This document shows, piece after piece, positions 51,265 to 64,000 of a stretch of 64,000 bases of DNA; position 1 is the first letter of the stretch, and each line of letters begins with the position of its first letter. A program made the translations under genes and the position numbers. The DNA is from Epiperipatus broadwayi. Its lineage: Eukaryota; Onychophora; Udeonychophora; Euonychophora; Peripatidae. The notes beneath the pieces were generated by a model, which worked only from the letters and a program-made list of their open reading frames with translations, was not told where the DNA came from and searched no databases. The stretch spans positions 248,001-312,000 of the forward strand of contig JAQFVV010000569.1 of the NCBI GenBank assembly GCA_028023455.1, in the 5' to 3' direction.

Positions 51265-51490
51265 TACTAACCTGTTTGCTGTGATATTACTAAAATTTGT
51301 TTGCTGTGATATTACTAACAATTGGTGCATATACAAACTTATTTGCTGCGGGATTACTAACAGTTGAATGCATTTGGAATATTTAACTAAAATTTAACTT
51401 TTCTAAAGACATTCAACCCACATATTAGATGATGAAAATAGTCCAATATAAAATTACAGCTAGAACACTATCATCATAAACCTTCAGAAA
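51265..51490. repeat. Partial copy of the 18.2 kb inverted-repeat element
   Basis: From 51,345 the sequence follows the right arm of the 18.2 kb element (ACTAACAGTTGAATG, TTTGGAATATTTAA, AAAGACATTCAA, ATAGTCCA, TAGAACAC.ATCATCA). It is preceded by three short TTTGCTG(T/C)G(A/G)(T/G)ATTACTAA repeats at 51,277-51,360. Confidence 0.75.
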
Positions 51491-51499
51491 AATACAGTC

Positions 51500-54400
51500 A
51501 AGGTGTATTGGGTTTTTTTATGAACTATGATTTTAACTTCATTTACATAACAGATTTCCCATTTATTAAATTATGTACATCTATATTAACCCATTAAAAA
51601 TATTAAACATAAATTCATGACATGCTGATGGGAGAGTCTTAATTTCAGATGGGATTTATGAAATATCACTGTACATTGAATTTCAACTCTTATAGCTAGA
51701 GTATTCATTTACTATCTCATACCATGTCAACGTGACTGGTCAAGGTCACTTTCTAGAACTTACACTATTACTTTTTGATGTACTTTACTTTAACAATTTG
51801 ATTAATTGCTTGTATTAAGAAATTGCATTTGAAAAAAAAATGTTTTTCTTTTATTTTAATACATGCTTGTATTAAAAATTGGTTTGTAAATGCTCACAGA
51901 TTGATTATGAAAATGGTCATTAGTTTTAGATCCAAATGTGTGTCATCTGTGTATTTAGCATCTACTGTTTATTATTTAATGAATGAATGATATATTGTTA
52001 AATAGGGGTGATTCAGACTTATCATCATTAATATAAATTTATATACTATCTTCAGGAGTAAGCTAATAGAAAATGATCATCTTTTTTTCCATATGCCAAT
52101 ATTAAAAATTTTACAAGTGATGATCTATGTCACCAAAACAACAAAAGAAATATTAACTCATCTGTACCTAATATATATTTCATTTTACTTACTAAGAAAA
52201 AAAAAGAATCATAAATAAATGTGGGTTTCATAAATATTTTTAAACATGTGTACAATTTGATTTTGCATGAACTATCATTTGGTTTTCATGGTATTAGGAC
52301 ATACTCTTTTCCCCATTTCTTTTAATTGCATTGTTGATCACAAGATCATTTATCAATAATTAAACTTTGATTATTCTTTCCTTCCAAAGTATTTATAAAA
52401 TATGTTTGATATTATGAATTAAAATATATTTTGGCAATTATGATAAAGGTCATTCATCTCATTATATACATATATATATATATATTGAAGCAGTCGGATC
52501 TTAGTTCGATCCTAGCTTCATGTCATTTAGCCATAATCCCACTTCAAACCCTAGTACTAACCTGAAATTTCCGATGCAATGGAGCTTTATATTGTCAATC
52601 CACACTAGTTTTCTTAAAGACAAACTATTTTATAAATGTGTATTAAAATTAATTAGTTTAAGGTTTAAATTAATCGAAGCTATTAATAAATTCATGATAA
52701 AATTATTCATGAATTTATATATATCATAACTATGTGGATTGTGGTATATATTTATAAATATTTAAATATATATAATTGTTTGAAAGTTTCATTGTGTCAG
52801 GAATATTTATTTCACTTTTAAATAATTTGTTAAATTTTTAGTGATTAAAAGCTACATTCTTTTCATAAGCTTTCAGATTCTCCCTTTCCAAAACAATGGG
52901 TAAAGTTTTATTAATTAAAAAAAAAAGATAAGTATTTAAAATGTAAGTATTTCCTAATTAAAATCATTTTTCTGATTTAAGAATTCATTTTCTAATTAAA
53001 AAATGAATTCAAGTTAATGAGTTTGAAAGCCTTATCGAAGGAATGTATCTAAAATCAATTAGTAAATTTTGTAACATTGAAAATGAAAGAAGTGCTAGCC
53101 CGAAGGCATCAGATACAGTATAAATAGCTCTGAAAAGTTTGGAGAGGAGAAGCCATCTTTGTTGTAGGAAAGTACCATTAAATTCTGTACATTTTAAAAT
53201 CATGAATTCAAATAGTTTTCCTATCATGTTAAGGGCTAAATGTCAGGAAAATGGCTACAGTTCTTGAAGTCCCCTGAAAATCTTCAATGAAGCTGCTAAA
53301 TCCTTTCCAGACTAATCATGCTGCTAAAATCAATTCAAATGCTGCTCAAGTAATCGACCAAATGTGTGCCTACATTTTACCAACCCGGACGTGTAAACTA
53401 AGGAACCAGCGCTGGAAGAAATGGTAATATTATTCCATAATGAACCGCACTTTACTTTACACTCCCTTTAAGAGATCTTTTCATTCTTTAATGTAAATCT
53501 GTACAAAACTTTCTTTTATTTATGCTTTTTAAATTCATAGTAATTCTCTCAATCTCTAGTCCTTAGATTTAATTTTCCTTTCTTACGATGGTGGTTCATT
53601 TACTATATTATATATATTTATCATGTGATTTATTAATGTTGCTTATTTTTAATTATATGCCAATAATCCTTTGACTCGATGAACTCCTTTGTTCCTTTTG
53701 CTTTATGCAAATAATATAATATTAAGTCTAATTGTAATTCTCACCTATTAGAACTAAATTTATATGTTCCATTAATCATTGATTCGAAAGAAATTATTAA
53801 ATGTTTTACTAGTGTTATAATTGGCTAATAATAAATTATTAGCTCCATTTCTAATCTATGCCCCAGCTATTTTTTCTTGTATTCACCAATATTTATTTAT
53901 TCACATATAATCTAAAATGTTTTTGCAAAAGGGCCGATAAAGGAATCAAATATATTCTAATTCAAATTTCTGTTACTTGCTATTAAGATTCAGGAAGGGC
54001 ACGGTGTTTGGGGCATAACTAATATAATTTTATAAAAGCTTTAAAATAATGTTAGTTAAAAGCTCATTTGACTTTAATTCATTTGATCAAGTCATCACAT
54101 AGAGCATTCTATAATAAATTGGATTTTATTTTTCAAATGTTGATGATCAAGTCATCATCTTTGAATGTTGCTGACATAGGGCTATCGTTCATTTTGCAGG
54201 CTTGTCAGTGGTAATATTACTGATATTTTAAATTATCGAGGAAGAAAGCACTTCTTCCCCTGCTTATATTATATTCAGAACACCAAAGGTTCATAGTTAT
54301 AACTCGGCCTGTTTTTCCCCATGTTCCACATCTTCTTAAAGGGCAGTAAGACTTGTAAAATACAGCTGCCATACCACTTAAATCACTGATGAGCTATTAT

Positions 54401-56400
54401 TTTTCATGTTCATTTTACAGCTCTTCATTCATCAGCACCATTACCTCTCTGTTCCTGTAAAGCTCGCTCTTATGCTCGTGATGAAGTGATTTCAATTAAA
54501 GTCGAACAATTTCTCAGTTATCTCAAATTAAATACGTTTTCAAATAAAGGTTAAAGTTATGCCCTAAATATGCATATTGCTTTTCATGAATGGATTTGTG
54601 AATGTGAAAATAAATCTCACATTCTTTTGTATAAAATTATAGTAATAATTTCCTTTACAACTGAATACCTTTATCTGCCTTTAGTTTCTTGTTGGGGGCA
54701 TAGACATAGAATTCCATAATATTGCATAATACTCATTGGCATATAATAGGAACTGCTATTCTTATTATAATAATAAACTTTGTTAAAGGCTAGAGGTGAT
54801 TATTATAATCATCATTTAAAATTCAAACAAAACTATTTATTACTGGTATTATTAAATATTTTATTAACACACTTGGATTCTTAAGTCTTTTATTTAATAA
54901 TTATTTAATGTTAAGGCTCTCTGTCTGTGTTGGCAACCCAAACATCTACACATGATTCGATTTAAAATTATCTTTAGTTTATTTATTATCCGATATTAGT
55001 GTCAGTTCAGGGGTCTCTAATCTTCACCAACTGTTGAGCTAGTTTCTTGGAGCATAGCACTATGCCGTTGATTTAGATCATCCATTGATCTGATCTGGTG
55101 AGTTGGTTTTGAATTCAGTTTGGTTCAGCTGAGTTTAAATCCGACTTGCAGTTTAGGTGGTGGATGTTTTCTCGACTGGTACATTGTTATGTTTTTGGTT
55201 GCCCAATCGTTGGGGCTTCGATTTAATAAACTCCACACACCCTGCAGATACTAATTATGATTTTAGTTACTCAGTCAATTGAAATCTTGATAAATTAAAT
55301 GTTTCTGTAGAGAGTCATATTTTAAAGAGTGTTGTATATATTTAAGAGAAAAGTTATGCAAGTTATAATGCATAACTGAAATGACTTAATAAATTAAAAT
55401 GTCATTTTGTAATTCTCTTTCTTATAATTAAATATTTTCAAGATTATTTTTTAAATGTTCTTCAGTAAAAGATTCGTTAGTCAGAATAATTATTCAGAGA
55501 AAAAGTAATAAGAGAATATATATATAAATTAATTATACATATACTATATTAGTATATATATTATACATTTGTGTTATACGCATTCATGACAGTAAGAAAA
55601 TTATTGTTAGAAAAGTAGTAAAAGAGTAGATAAAAGCAAGTGGTAAAAGAAATGAAACCTTTGTCTGTGTCAAAATTAACTAGTGTTCATCTCAGTATAT
55701 ATGTAAAAATATCCAATATGATATGTTAAAAGTTTTAATTTCAAAATATTGCTTGCTAGCACATATATTAAATGTTCGCGCCGTATTTTTAGTAGCCTCA
55801 AAGCAGGCGAAGATCTTCAAACTGGGAATTATATGTCAAGCGGTCCAATGTAGTGTGACAACATGCTTTAAAGACAATAATTTCTAGAGTAACTTCAAAG
55901 CAGGTGAAGATCTTTTGTGTACACCAAGTAGCCAGATGCAGTTGGCAAAATGCTTAAATGGTTTACACGCTTACATGCTAGCAAGATTAAAAATGATATC
56001 AACAAATAAAAGTTCTTGTGTAATATTAATTTTGACATTTTTTTGTGTGTGAAAGCCTCATGCTTAGTGAAAATGATAGTTGAACTCCTACATTTAAACT
56101 CAGGTCAGGCTCGCATGTTAACAAATAATAAAATACTCATCAATCAAATTGTTGTATCAAAAATTAAGTCAGTCATATGTGGTTTGGGGGTCAATGGGTT
56201 ATTTCACACGCTCTTTTGATCTCATTTTGCTGACTGGCACCCATATAAATAAATTTGTCAGCAAATTTGATTGTCAGCACAGTAGTGCATCAGTTGTCTA
56301 AATAATAAAAACCAAATGTGTCCAATACAGAGAATTACTTGTACTACATGCTAATATATAATATATTAATATTTGTATATCACTAATTATTTGTATAGTT
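51500..56400. other. AT-rich DNA, no gene recognised
   Basis: Less AT-rich islands at 53,240-53,470 and 55,000-55,250 contain no convincing frame; they may be old repeat fragments. The minus frame at 53,009-53,227 and the plus frames at 52,520-52,729 and 56,016-56,219 show no domains. Confidence 0.45.
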
Positions 56401-57830
56401 TTTTTTTCAGACATGGGAGAACAGTTGAACAGAGAAAAAGTGAGTAATGTTTGTTTTCCTTATTTTTAATAGTTTTTTAAATAAAATACATGTCTCATTC
56501 AAAGAATTAATAGAAAGAGCTAACCAAAAAAATGTAGATAAACTAAGACTAAACTAAAAAAGGCAGGTTACACAGATTGGGGAAAGAATATGCAGCAGCT
56601 AATGAAGATAGGGACAATGGGACCAGTAGTCAGAGACCTAATTAAATGTATTAGAGGAAAAAAGTCATTATTTAAGTATACAAAGAAAGAGTGCCATAAA
56701 TTTGTGATTCGCAGTGTTTATTTATATTATTTACTTATTTTCAAAAATGAAAAGAGAGCAATTAGATAAAGTATTGTGCCTTCAACCACCTCCAGTGAAC
56801 AAGAGATCACTTTTAAAAATCGGGTCAATAGGAAAGAACACAACCATCAAAGCAGGAAGGCAGCTAAAGATGATCATGATGATCAAGAGACTTTGCATAC
56901 AATCTTCAGAGAAATGAGAGAAGACAGGAAGTTAATGCTGATGATGATGGAAAGGATTTTAAGGCTTGAAAAAAACGAGGCACCCAAACCAACCCAAACC
57001 CAGAGATTGCAAAGCAACCTAAAGCAATAGACACTTACAAAGCTCCAAAAGGAGATGATGATCAGACCACACCAAAAGAAGTTGGGGACAGCAAAGAGGA
57101 TGACAGTGCAGAAGATGAGTCAAATCCAAAAATGGTTGAAGAAGCTAATATAAATACAGAAAGGGAAAAAGAAGATGTTCAGACCACTAGTAAAATAAAA
57201 CCAAAAGTAGAAATGGAATGAACAATAAATCCCGAAATGAGTCTAATTCCTTATATCTTTGTGTAGAAATTCAAATTTTTAGGGGAAGCCCAGGAGAAAA
57301 TCCCATAGATCATATAGACAGCATTAAAAAACTTTTTGTCTGCACTCTGTAGCAGAGAAGGAAAAGATTATTCTAGCTAGCCATTACTTAAGAGAAGCTG
57401 CCAAGGCATGGTGAAAGCTATTAAAAAACCCACCTACCATGATCCAATGATATGAAAATGTTATTTTAAAAAAATATTGGAGTGAAGAAAGGCAGGAGGG
57501 TATTTTGCATAAACTGAACGCTCAAAAGTATCAAGAAAACTGCAGACAGGGATATGCAGCCTAATTTATCCAGCAAGTGACCACATTCAAATTCCTCAGA
57601 GACTTCAAATATAAAGACCAACACATTATCCGGACAATCAGGCATCATTTACCCCCATGAATCCAAAGAATCATGCTTGCAATGTGCCCCATGTCACTAG
57701 AAAAGTTATTGACAGCAATAAACTATGGGAACTTGACACCAACTAGAAAAAATCAAGACAATGACCATTACCAAAAGTTCAAGTCATATTGGCCACCTGA
57801 TCCATGGAAACAATAGTACAACCATTAAAT
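56400..57830 (+). pseudogene. Retrotransposon gag relic (Ty3-like)
   Basis: A broken frame resembles the gag capsid region of Ty3-type LTR retrotransposons. A charged N-terminal section with LHTIFREMREDRKLML lies in the frame 56,776-57,030. After stops and frameshifts, the capsid-like segment follows at about 57,285-57,780: AEKEKIILASHYLREAAKAW, then a TGA in place of the expected second Trp of the usual AWW motif, then ENVILKKYWSEERQEGILHK, FIQQVTTFKFLRDF and LPPWIQRIMLAMCP. The order fits the retrotransposon gag family. No pol or LTR is seen; the satellite begins 80 bp downstream. Nothing suggests activity. Confidence 0.65.
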
Positions 57831-57904
57831 AAAGAGACAGATATAATATATATATAACATTTTATTTGATATATATATATATATATATACAGTAATGTAA
57901 TGTT

Positions 57905-60900
57905 TATATATATGAAAAACAAAAACAAGTTAAAAACATGCTAACACTTGTATTTATGTCTACAGATGGTATTCTACCAAAAACACCGTCAAGCGTATAT
58001 TTTCACAAACGACGGAGCATGCATTCACTATCTCTAACTTTAATTCCACTTTCAGATCATGATTTCAAGCTATTTGCTATCGTCAGTGAAAAACAGGAAT
58101 TTTAGAAACTAGATCTAAACACAAATTCTGAGCATTTATGAAACAGTTTCTATTCAGCATAGCAAGCCAGATAGCTATATGGGTGTGATCTCAGTTCAGC
58201 ATCACCACATAGTAGAAGTCTCTGGAATATATATCATTTCTAGAAAGATTTCAAAGGTACATTTATGAAAAACAAAAACAAGTTAAAAACTTGCTAACGC
58301 TTGTATTTATGTCTACAGATGGCATTCTACCAAAAACACCATCAAGCATATATTTTCACAAATGTCAGAGCACGCATTCACTATCTTTAACTTTAATTCC
58401 ACTTTCAGATCATGATTTAAAGCTATTTGCTATTGTCAGTGAAAGACAGGAATTTTAGAAACTAGATCTAAACACAAACTCTGAGCATTTATGAAGCAGT
58501 TTCTATTCAGCTTGCAAGCGTGAATCTTTTAGACACGTAATGTCTTCAGACTCAGCATAGCAAGCCAGATAGCTATATGGGTCTGATCTCAGTTCAGCAT
58601 CACCACATAGTAGAAGTCTCTGCAATATATATCATTGTTAGAAAGACCTCAAAGGTACATTTATGAAAAACAAAAACGAGTTAAAAACTTGCTAACACTT
58701 ACATTTATGTCTACAGATGGCGTTCTACCAAAAACACTGTCAAGCGTATATTTTCACAAAGGTCAGAGCATGCATTCACTATTTCTAACTTTAATTCCAC
58801 TTTCAGATCATGATTTCAAGCTATTTGCTATCGTCAGTGAAAGACAGGAATTTTAGAAACTAGATCTAAACACAAACTCTGAGCATTTATGAAGCAGTTT
58901 CTATTCAGCTTGCAAGCGGGAATCTTTTAGACACGTAATGTCTTCAGATTCAGCATAGCAATCCGGATAGCTATATGGGTCTGATCTCAGTTCAGCATCA
59001 CCACATAGTAGAAGTCTCTGCAATATATATCATTGTTAGAAAGACCTCAAAGGTACATTTATAAAAAACAAAAACGAGTTAAAAAACTTGCTAACACTTA
59101 CATTTATGTCTACAGATGGCGTTCTACCAAAAACACTGTCAAGCGTATATTTTCACAAAGGTCAGAGCACGCATTCACTATCTCTAACTTTAATTCAACT
59201 TTCAGATCATGATTTCAAGCTATTTGCTATTGTCAGTGAAAGACAGGAATTTTAGAAACTAGATCTAAACACAAACTCTGAGCATTTATGAAACAGTTTC
59301 TACTCAGTTTGCAAGCGTGAATCTTTTTGACACGTAATGTCTTCAGACTCAGCATACCAAGCCAGATAGCTATATGGGTCTGATCACAGTTCAGCATCAC
59401 CACATAGTAGAAGTCTCTGCAAAATATATCATTGCTAGAAAGACCTCAAAGGTACATTTATGAAAAACAAAACCAAGTTAAAAACTTGCTAACGCTTGTA
59501 TTTATGTCTACAGATGGTGTTCTACCAAAAACACTGTCAAGCGTATATTTTCACAAAGGTCAGAGCACGCATTCACTATCTCTAACTTTAATTCCACTTT
59601 CAGATCATGATTTCAAGCTATTTGCTATCATCAGTGAAAGACAGGAATTTTAGAAACTAGATCTAAACACAAATTGTGAGCATTTATGAAACAGTTTTTA
59701 TTCAGCTTGCAAGTGTGAAACTTTTAGACATGTAATGTCTTCAGACTCAGCATAGCAAGCCAGATAGCTATATGGGTCTGATCTCAGTTCAGCATCACCA
59801 CATAGTAGAAGTCTCTGCAATATATATCATTGCTAGAAAGACCTCAAAGGTACATTAAAGAAAAACAAGTTAAAAACTTGCTAACGCTTGTATTTATGTC
59901 TACAGATGGCGTTCTACCAAAAACACCGTCAAGCAGATATTTTCACAAACGTCTGAGCACGCATTCACTATCACTAACTTTAATTCCACATTCAGATCTA
60001 GATTTCAAGTTATTTGCTATCGTCAGTGAAAGACAGGAATTTTAGATCTAAACCCAAACTCTGAGCATTTATGAAACAGTTTCTATTCAGCTTGCAAGCG
60101 TGAATCTTTTAGACACGTAATGTCTTCAGACTCAGCATAGCAAGCCAGATAGCTATATGGGTCTGATCTCAGTTCATCATCACCATATAGTAAAAGTCTC
60201 TGCAATACATATCATTGCTAGAAAGAACTTAAAGGCACATTTATGAAAAACAAAAAGAAGTCAAAAACTTGCTAACACTTCTATTTATGTCTACAGATGG
60301 CGTTCTACCAAAAACACCATCAAGCGTATATTTTCACAAACGTCAGAGCATGCATTCACTATCTCTAACTTTAATTCCACTTTCAGATCATGATTTAAAG
60401 CTATTTGCTATCGTCAGTGAAAGACAGGAATTTCAGAAACTAGATCTAAACACAAACCCTGAGCATTTATGAAACAGTTTCTACTCAGCTTGCAAGCGTG
60501 AATCTTTTAGACATGTAATGTCTTCAGACTCAGCATAGCAATCCAGATAGCTATATGGGTCTGATCTCAGTTCAGCATCACCACATAGTAGAAGTCTCTG
60601 CAATATATATCATTGCTAGAAAGACCTCAAAGGTAAATTTATGAAACACAAAATAAGTTAAAAACTTGCTAACGTTTGTATTTATGTCTACATATGGTGT
60701 TCTACCAAAAACACCATCAAGCGTTTATTTTCACAAACATCAGAGCACACATTAACTATCTCTAACTTTAATTCCACTTTCAGATCATGATTTCAAGCTA
60801 TTTGCAATCGTCAGTGAAAGACAGGAATTTTAGAAACTAGATCTAAACACAAACTCTGAGCATTTATGAAACAGTTTCTATTCAGCTTGCAAGTGTGAAT

Positions 60901-63657
60901 CTTTTAGACACGTAATGTCTTCAGACTCAGCATAGCAAGCCAGATAGCTATATGGGTCTGATCTCAGTTCAGCATCACCACATAGTAGAAGTCTCTGCAA
61001 TATATATCACTACTAGAAAGAACTCAAAGGTACATTTAAGAAAAACAAAAATATTTATGTCTACAGATGGCGTTCTACCAAAAACATTGTCAAGCGTATA
61101 TTTTCACAAAGGTCAGCACGCATTCACTATCTCTAACTTTAATTCGACTTTCAGATCATGATTTCAAGCAATTTGCTATCATCAGTGAAAGACAAAAATT
61201 TTAGAAACTAGATCTAAACACAAACTGTGATCATTTATGAAGCAGTTTCTATTCAGTTTGCAAGCATGAATCTTTTAGACATGTAATGTCTTCAGACTCT
61301 GCATAGCAAGCCAGATAGCTATATGGGTCTGATCTCAGTTCAGCATCACCACGTAGGAGAACTCTCTGCAATATATATCATTGCTAGAGAGACCTCAAAG
61401 GTATATTTATGAAAAACAAGTTAAAAACTTGCTAACGCTTGTCTTTATGTCTACAGATGGTGTTCTACCAAAAACACCATCAAGCGTTTATTTTCACAAA
61501 CGTCAGAGCACCATTTAACTAACTCTATCTTTAATTCCACTTTCAGATCATGATTTCAAGCTATTTGCTATCGTCAGTGAAAGACAAAAATTTTAGAAAC
61601 TAGATCTAAACACAAACTCTGAGCTTTTATGAAACAGTTCCTATTCAGCTTGCAATCGTGAATCTTTTAGACATGTAATGTCTTCAGAGTCAGCAAGCCA
61701 GATAGCTATATAAGTCTGATCTCAGTTCAGCATCACCACATAGTAGAAGTCTCTGCAATATATATCATTGCTAGAAAGATCTCAAAGGTACATTTATGAA
61801 AAACAAAAACAAGTTAAAAACTTATTAACACTTGTATTTATGTCTACAGATGGCGTTCTACCAAAAACACCATCAAGCATATATTTTAACATACGTCATA
61901 GCACATCTTCACTATCTCTAACTTTCATACCACTTTCAGATCATGATTTCAAGTTATTTGCTATCATCAATGAAAGACAAGAATTTTAGAAACTAGATCT
62001 AAACACAAACTGTGAGCATTTATGAAACAGTTTCTATTCAGCTTTCAAGCATGAATCTTTTAGACACGTAATGTCTTCAGACTCCGCATAGCAAGCCAGA
62101 TAACTATATTGGTCTGATCTCAGTTCAGCATCACCACATAATAAAAGTCTCTGCAATATATATCATTGCTAGAAAGACCTCAAAGGTACATTTATGAAAA
62201 ACAAAAAGAAGTTAAAAACTTGCTAACGCTTGTATTTATTTCTACAGATGGCATTCTACCAAAAACACCATCAAGCGTATATTTTCACAAACATCAGAGC
62301 ATGCATGCACTATATCTAACTTTAATTCCACTTTCAGATCATGATTTCAAGCTATTTGCTATCATCAGTGAAAGACAGGAATTTTAGAAACTAGATCTAA
62401 ACACAAACTCTGAGAATTTATGAAACTGTTTTTATTCAGCTTGCAAGCGTGAATCTTTTAGACACGTAATGTCTTCAGACTCAGCATAGCAAGCCAGATA
62501 GCGATATGCATTTGATCTCAGTTCAGCATCACCACATAGTAGAAGTCTCTGCAATATATATCATTGCTAGAAAGACCTCAAAGGTACATTTATTAAAAAA
62601 CAAGTTAAAAACTTGCTAATGCTTGTATTTATGTCTACAGATGGCATTCTACCAAAAACACCATCAAGCTTATATTTTCACAAACGTCACAGCAGGCATT
62701 AACTATCTCTAACTTTAATTCCACTTTCAGATCATGATTTCAAGCTATTTGCTATCGTCAGTGAAAGACAGGAATTTTAGAAACTAGATCTAAACACAAA
62801 CGGAGCATTTATGAAACAGTTTCTATTCAGCTTGCAAGCGTGAATCTTCTAGACACATAATGTCTTCAGACTCCGCATAGCAAGCCAGATAGCTATATGG
62901 GTCCGATCTCAGTTCAGCATCACCACATAGTAGAAGTCTCTGCAATATATATCATCGCTAGAAAGACCTCAAAGGTACATTTATGAAAAACAAAAACAAG
63001 TTAAAAACTTGCTGACACTTATATTTATGTCTACTGATGGTGTTCTGCCAAAAACACCGTCAAGCATATATTTTCACAAATGCCGGAGCACGCATTCACT
63101 ACTCTAACTTTAATTCCACTTTCAGATCTAGATTTCAAGTTATTTGCTATGGTCAATGAAAGACAGGAATTTTAGAAACTAGATCTAAACACAAACTCTG
63201 AGCATTTATGAAACAGTTTCTATTCAGCTTGCAAGTGTGAAACTTTTAGACACCTAATGTCTTCAGACTCAGCATAGCAAGCCAGATAGCCATATGGGTC
63301 TGATCTAAGTTCAGCGACACCACAAAGTAGAAGTCTCTGCAATATATATCATCGCTAGAAAGACCTCAAAGGTACATTTATGAAAAACAAAAACAAGTTA
63401 AAAACTTGCTAATGCTTGTATTTATGTCTACAGATGGCGTTCTACCAAAAACATGATCAAGCATATATTTTCACAAATGTCAGTGCACGCATTCACTATC
63501 TCTAACTTTAATTCCACTTTCAGATCATGATTTCAAGCTATTTGCTATTGTCAGTGAAAGACAGAAATTTTAGAAACGAGATCTAAACACAAACTCTGAG
63601 CATTTATGAAACAGTTTTTATTCAGCTTGCAAGTGTGAATCTTTTAGACATGTAATG
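57905..63657 (+). repeat. ~395 bp satellite array, 15 head-to-tail copies
   Basis: The landmark CAGATGG (before YRTTCTACC) recurs at about 57,963, 58,316, 58,714, 59,113, 59,511, 59,903, 60,294, 60,691, 61,064, 61,454, 61,847, 62,245, 62,638, 63,034 and 63,431. Spacing is 390-399 bp, apart from 353 in the first interval, which lacks about 45 bp, and 373 before the ninth copy, with a 20-25 bp deletion. Copies differ by a few percent. A ~73-codon frame (SSVYFHK, LSDHDFKLFAI, SERQEF) stays open in many copies but starts at TTG and has no known domain. Confidence 0.97.
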
Positions 63658-64000
63658 TACCTTTGAGGTCTTTCTATCAATGATATATATTGCAGAGACG
63701 TCTACTATGTGGTGATGCTGAACTGAGATCAGACCCATATAGCTATCTGGCTTGCTATGCTGAATCTGAAGACATTACGTGTCTAAAAGTTTCACGCTTG
63801 CAAGCTGAATAGAAACTGTTTAATAAATGCTCAGAGTTTGTGTTTAGATCTAGTTTCTAAAATTCCTGTCTTTCACTGACGATAGAAAATAGCTTGAAAT
63901 GATGATCTGAAAGTGGAATTAAAGTTAGAGATAGTGAATGCATGCTCTGATGTTTGTGAAAATATATGCTTGACTGTGTTTTTGGTAGAATGCCATCTGT
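63658..64000 (-). repeat. Satellite in inverted orientation, truncated by the window end
   Basis: At ~63,657 the array stops mid-monomer, right after GACATGTAATGT, and continues as the reverse complement from ACCTTTGAGGTC. At least 343 bp of inverted monomer follow and run off the window. The junction is abrupt, with no spacer. Confidence 0.95.

Noticed and set aside
58635-62387. Repeated 67-73-codon frames as a multigene family
   Set aside because: They lie in a satellite, start at TTG in most copies and several copies are interrupted or shifted. Kept only as an observation.
57905-63657. CRISPR-like array
   Set aside because: The period is ~395 bp and the whole monomer is repeated without unique spacers; this is a eukaryotic satellite.

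Overview
The window is AT-rich (by eye roughly 70-75 % A+T) eukaryotic, metazoan DNA. It has no bacterial operon structure. It holds long (TA)n and (AAT)n microsatellites, inverted-repeat elements, a large satellite array and decayed copies of several eukaryotic transposon classes: a Penelope-like element (PLE), a CR1-type LINE, Merlin DNA transposons, a Ty3-like gag relic and a long-repeat LTR-like element. This mix suggests an invertebrate with a repeat-rich genome. A mollusc, perhaps a cephalopod, is my best guess, but that is a low-confidence impression.

Layout. 1-5.6 kb: AT-rich, with two families of short degenerate tandem repeats. 5.6-18.6 kb: one old PLE with inverted terminal repeats, a decayed reverse transcriptase at 7.0-9.76 kb and a GIY-YIG endonuclease remnant at 16.9-17.7 kb. 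It is split by about 7.1 kb of later insertions, including two ~2.17 kb direct repeats (TGTAAYGA...CGTTACA ends) 0.73 kb apart. A 291 bp element with 13 bp flanking duplications sits in the right PLE terminus. 18.8-27.5 kb: repeats, palindromes, a compound trinucleotide array and otherwise featureless AT-rich DNA. 27.55-30.34 kb: a less AT-rich, coding-like but broken region that I cannot identify. 31.67-32.72 kb, minus strand: the only intact, plausible cellular gene, an intronless seven-transmembrane receptor-like protein. 33.1-38.4 kb, minus strand: a nearly full-length but broken CR1-group LINE, with PHD and SGNH-like domains in ORF1, endonuclease and RT in ORF2, and tandem 5' monomers.

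41.76-43.64 kb, minus strand: two different Merlin transposase copies. One is an 893 bp deletion derivative with clear TIRs and an 8 bp target duplication. The other is a near full-length transposase broken by one stop and one frameshift. 45-51.5 kb: short tandem repeats, microsatellites and three fold-back elements. 56.4-57.85 kb: a degraded retrotransposon gag. 57.9 kb to the end: a ~395 bp satellite with 15 head-to-tail copies, then an abrupt switch to inverted orientation at ~63,657. Diverged relatives of the satellite monomer lie at 18.8, 49.4 and 49.85 kb.

The genes do not form a pathway. The window is mainly a record of nested transposon insertions around one orphan receptor gene.
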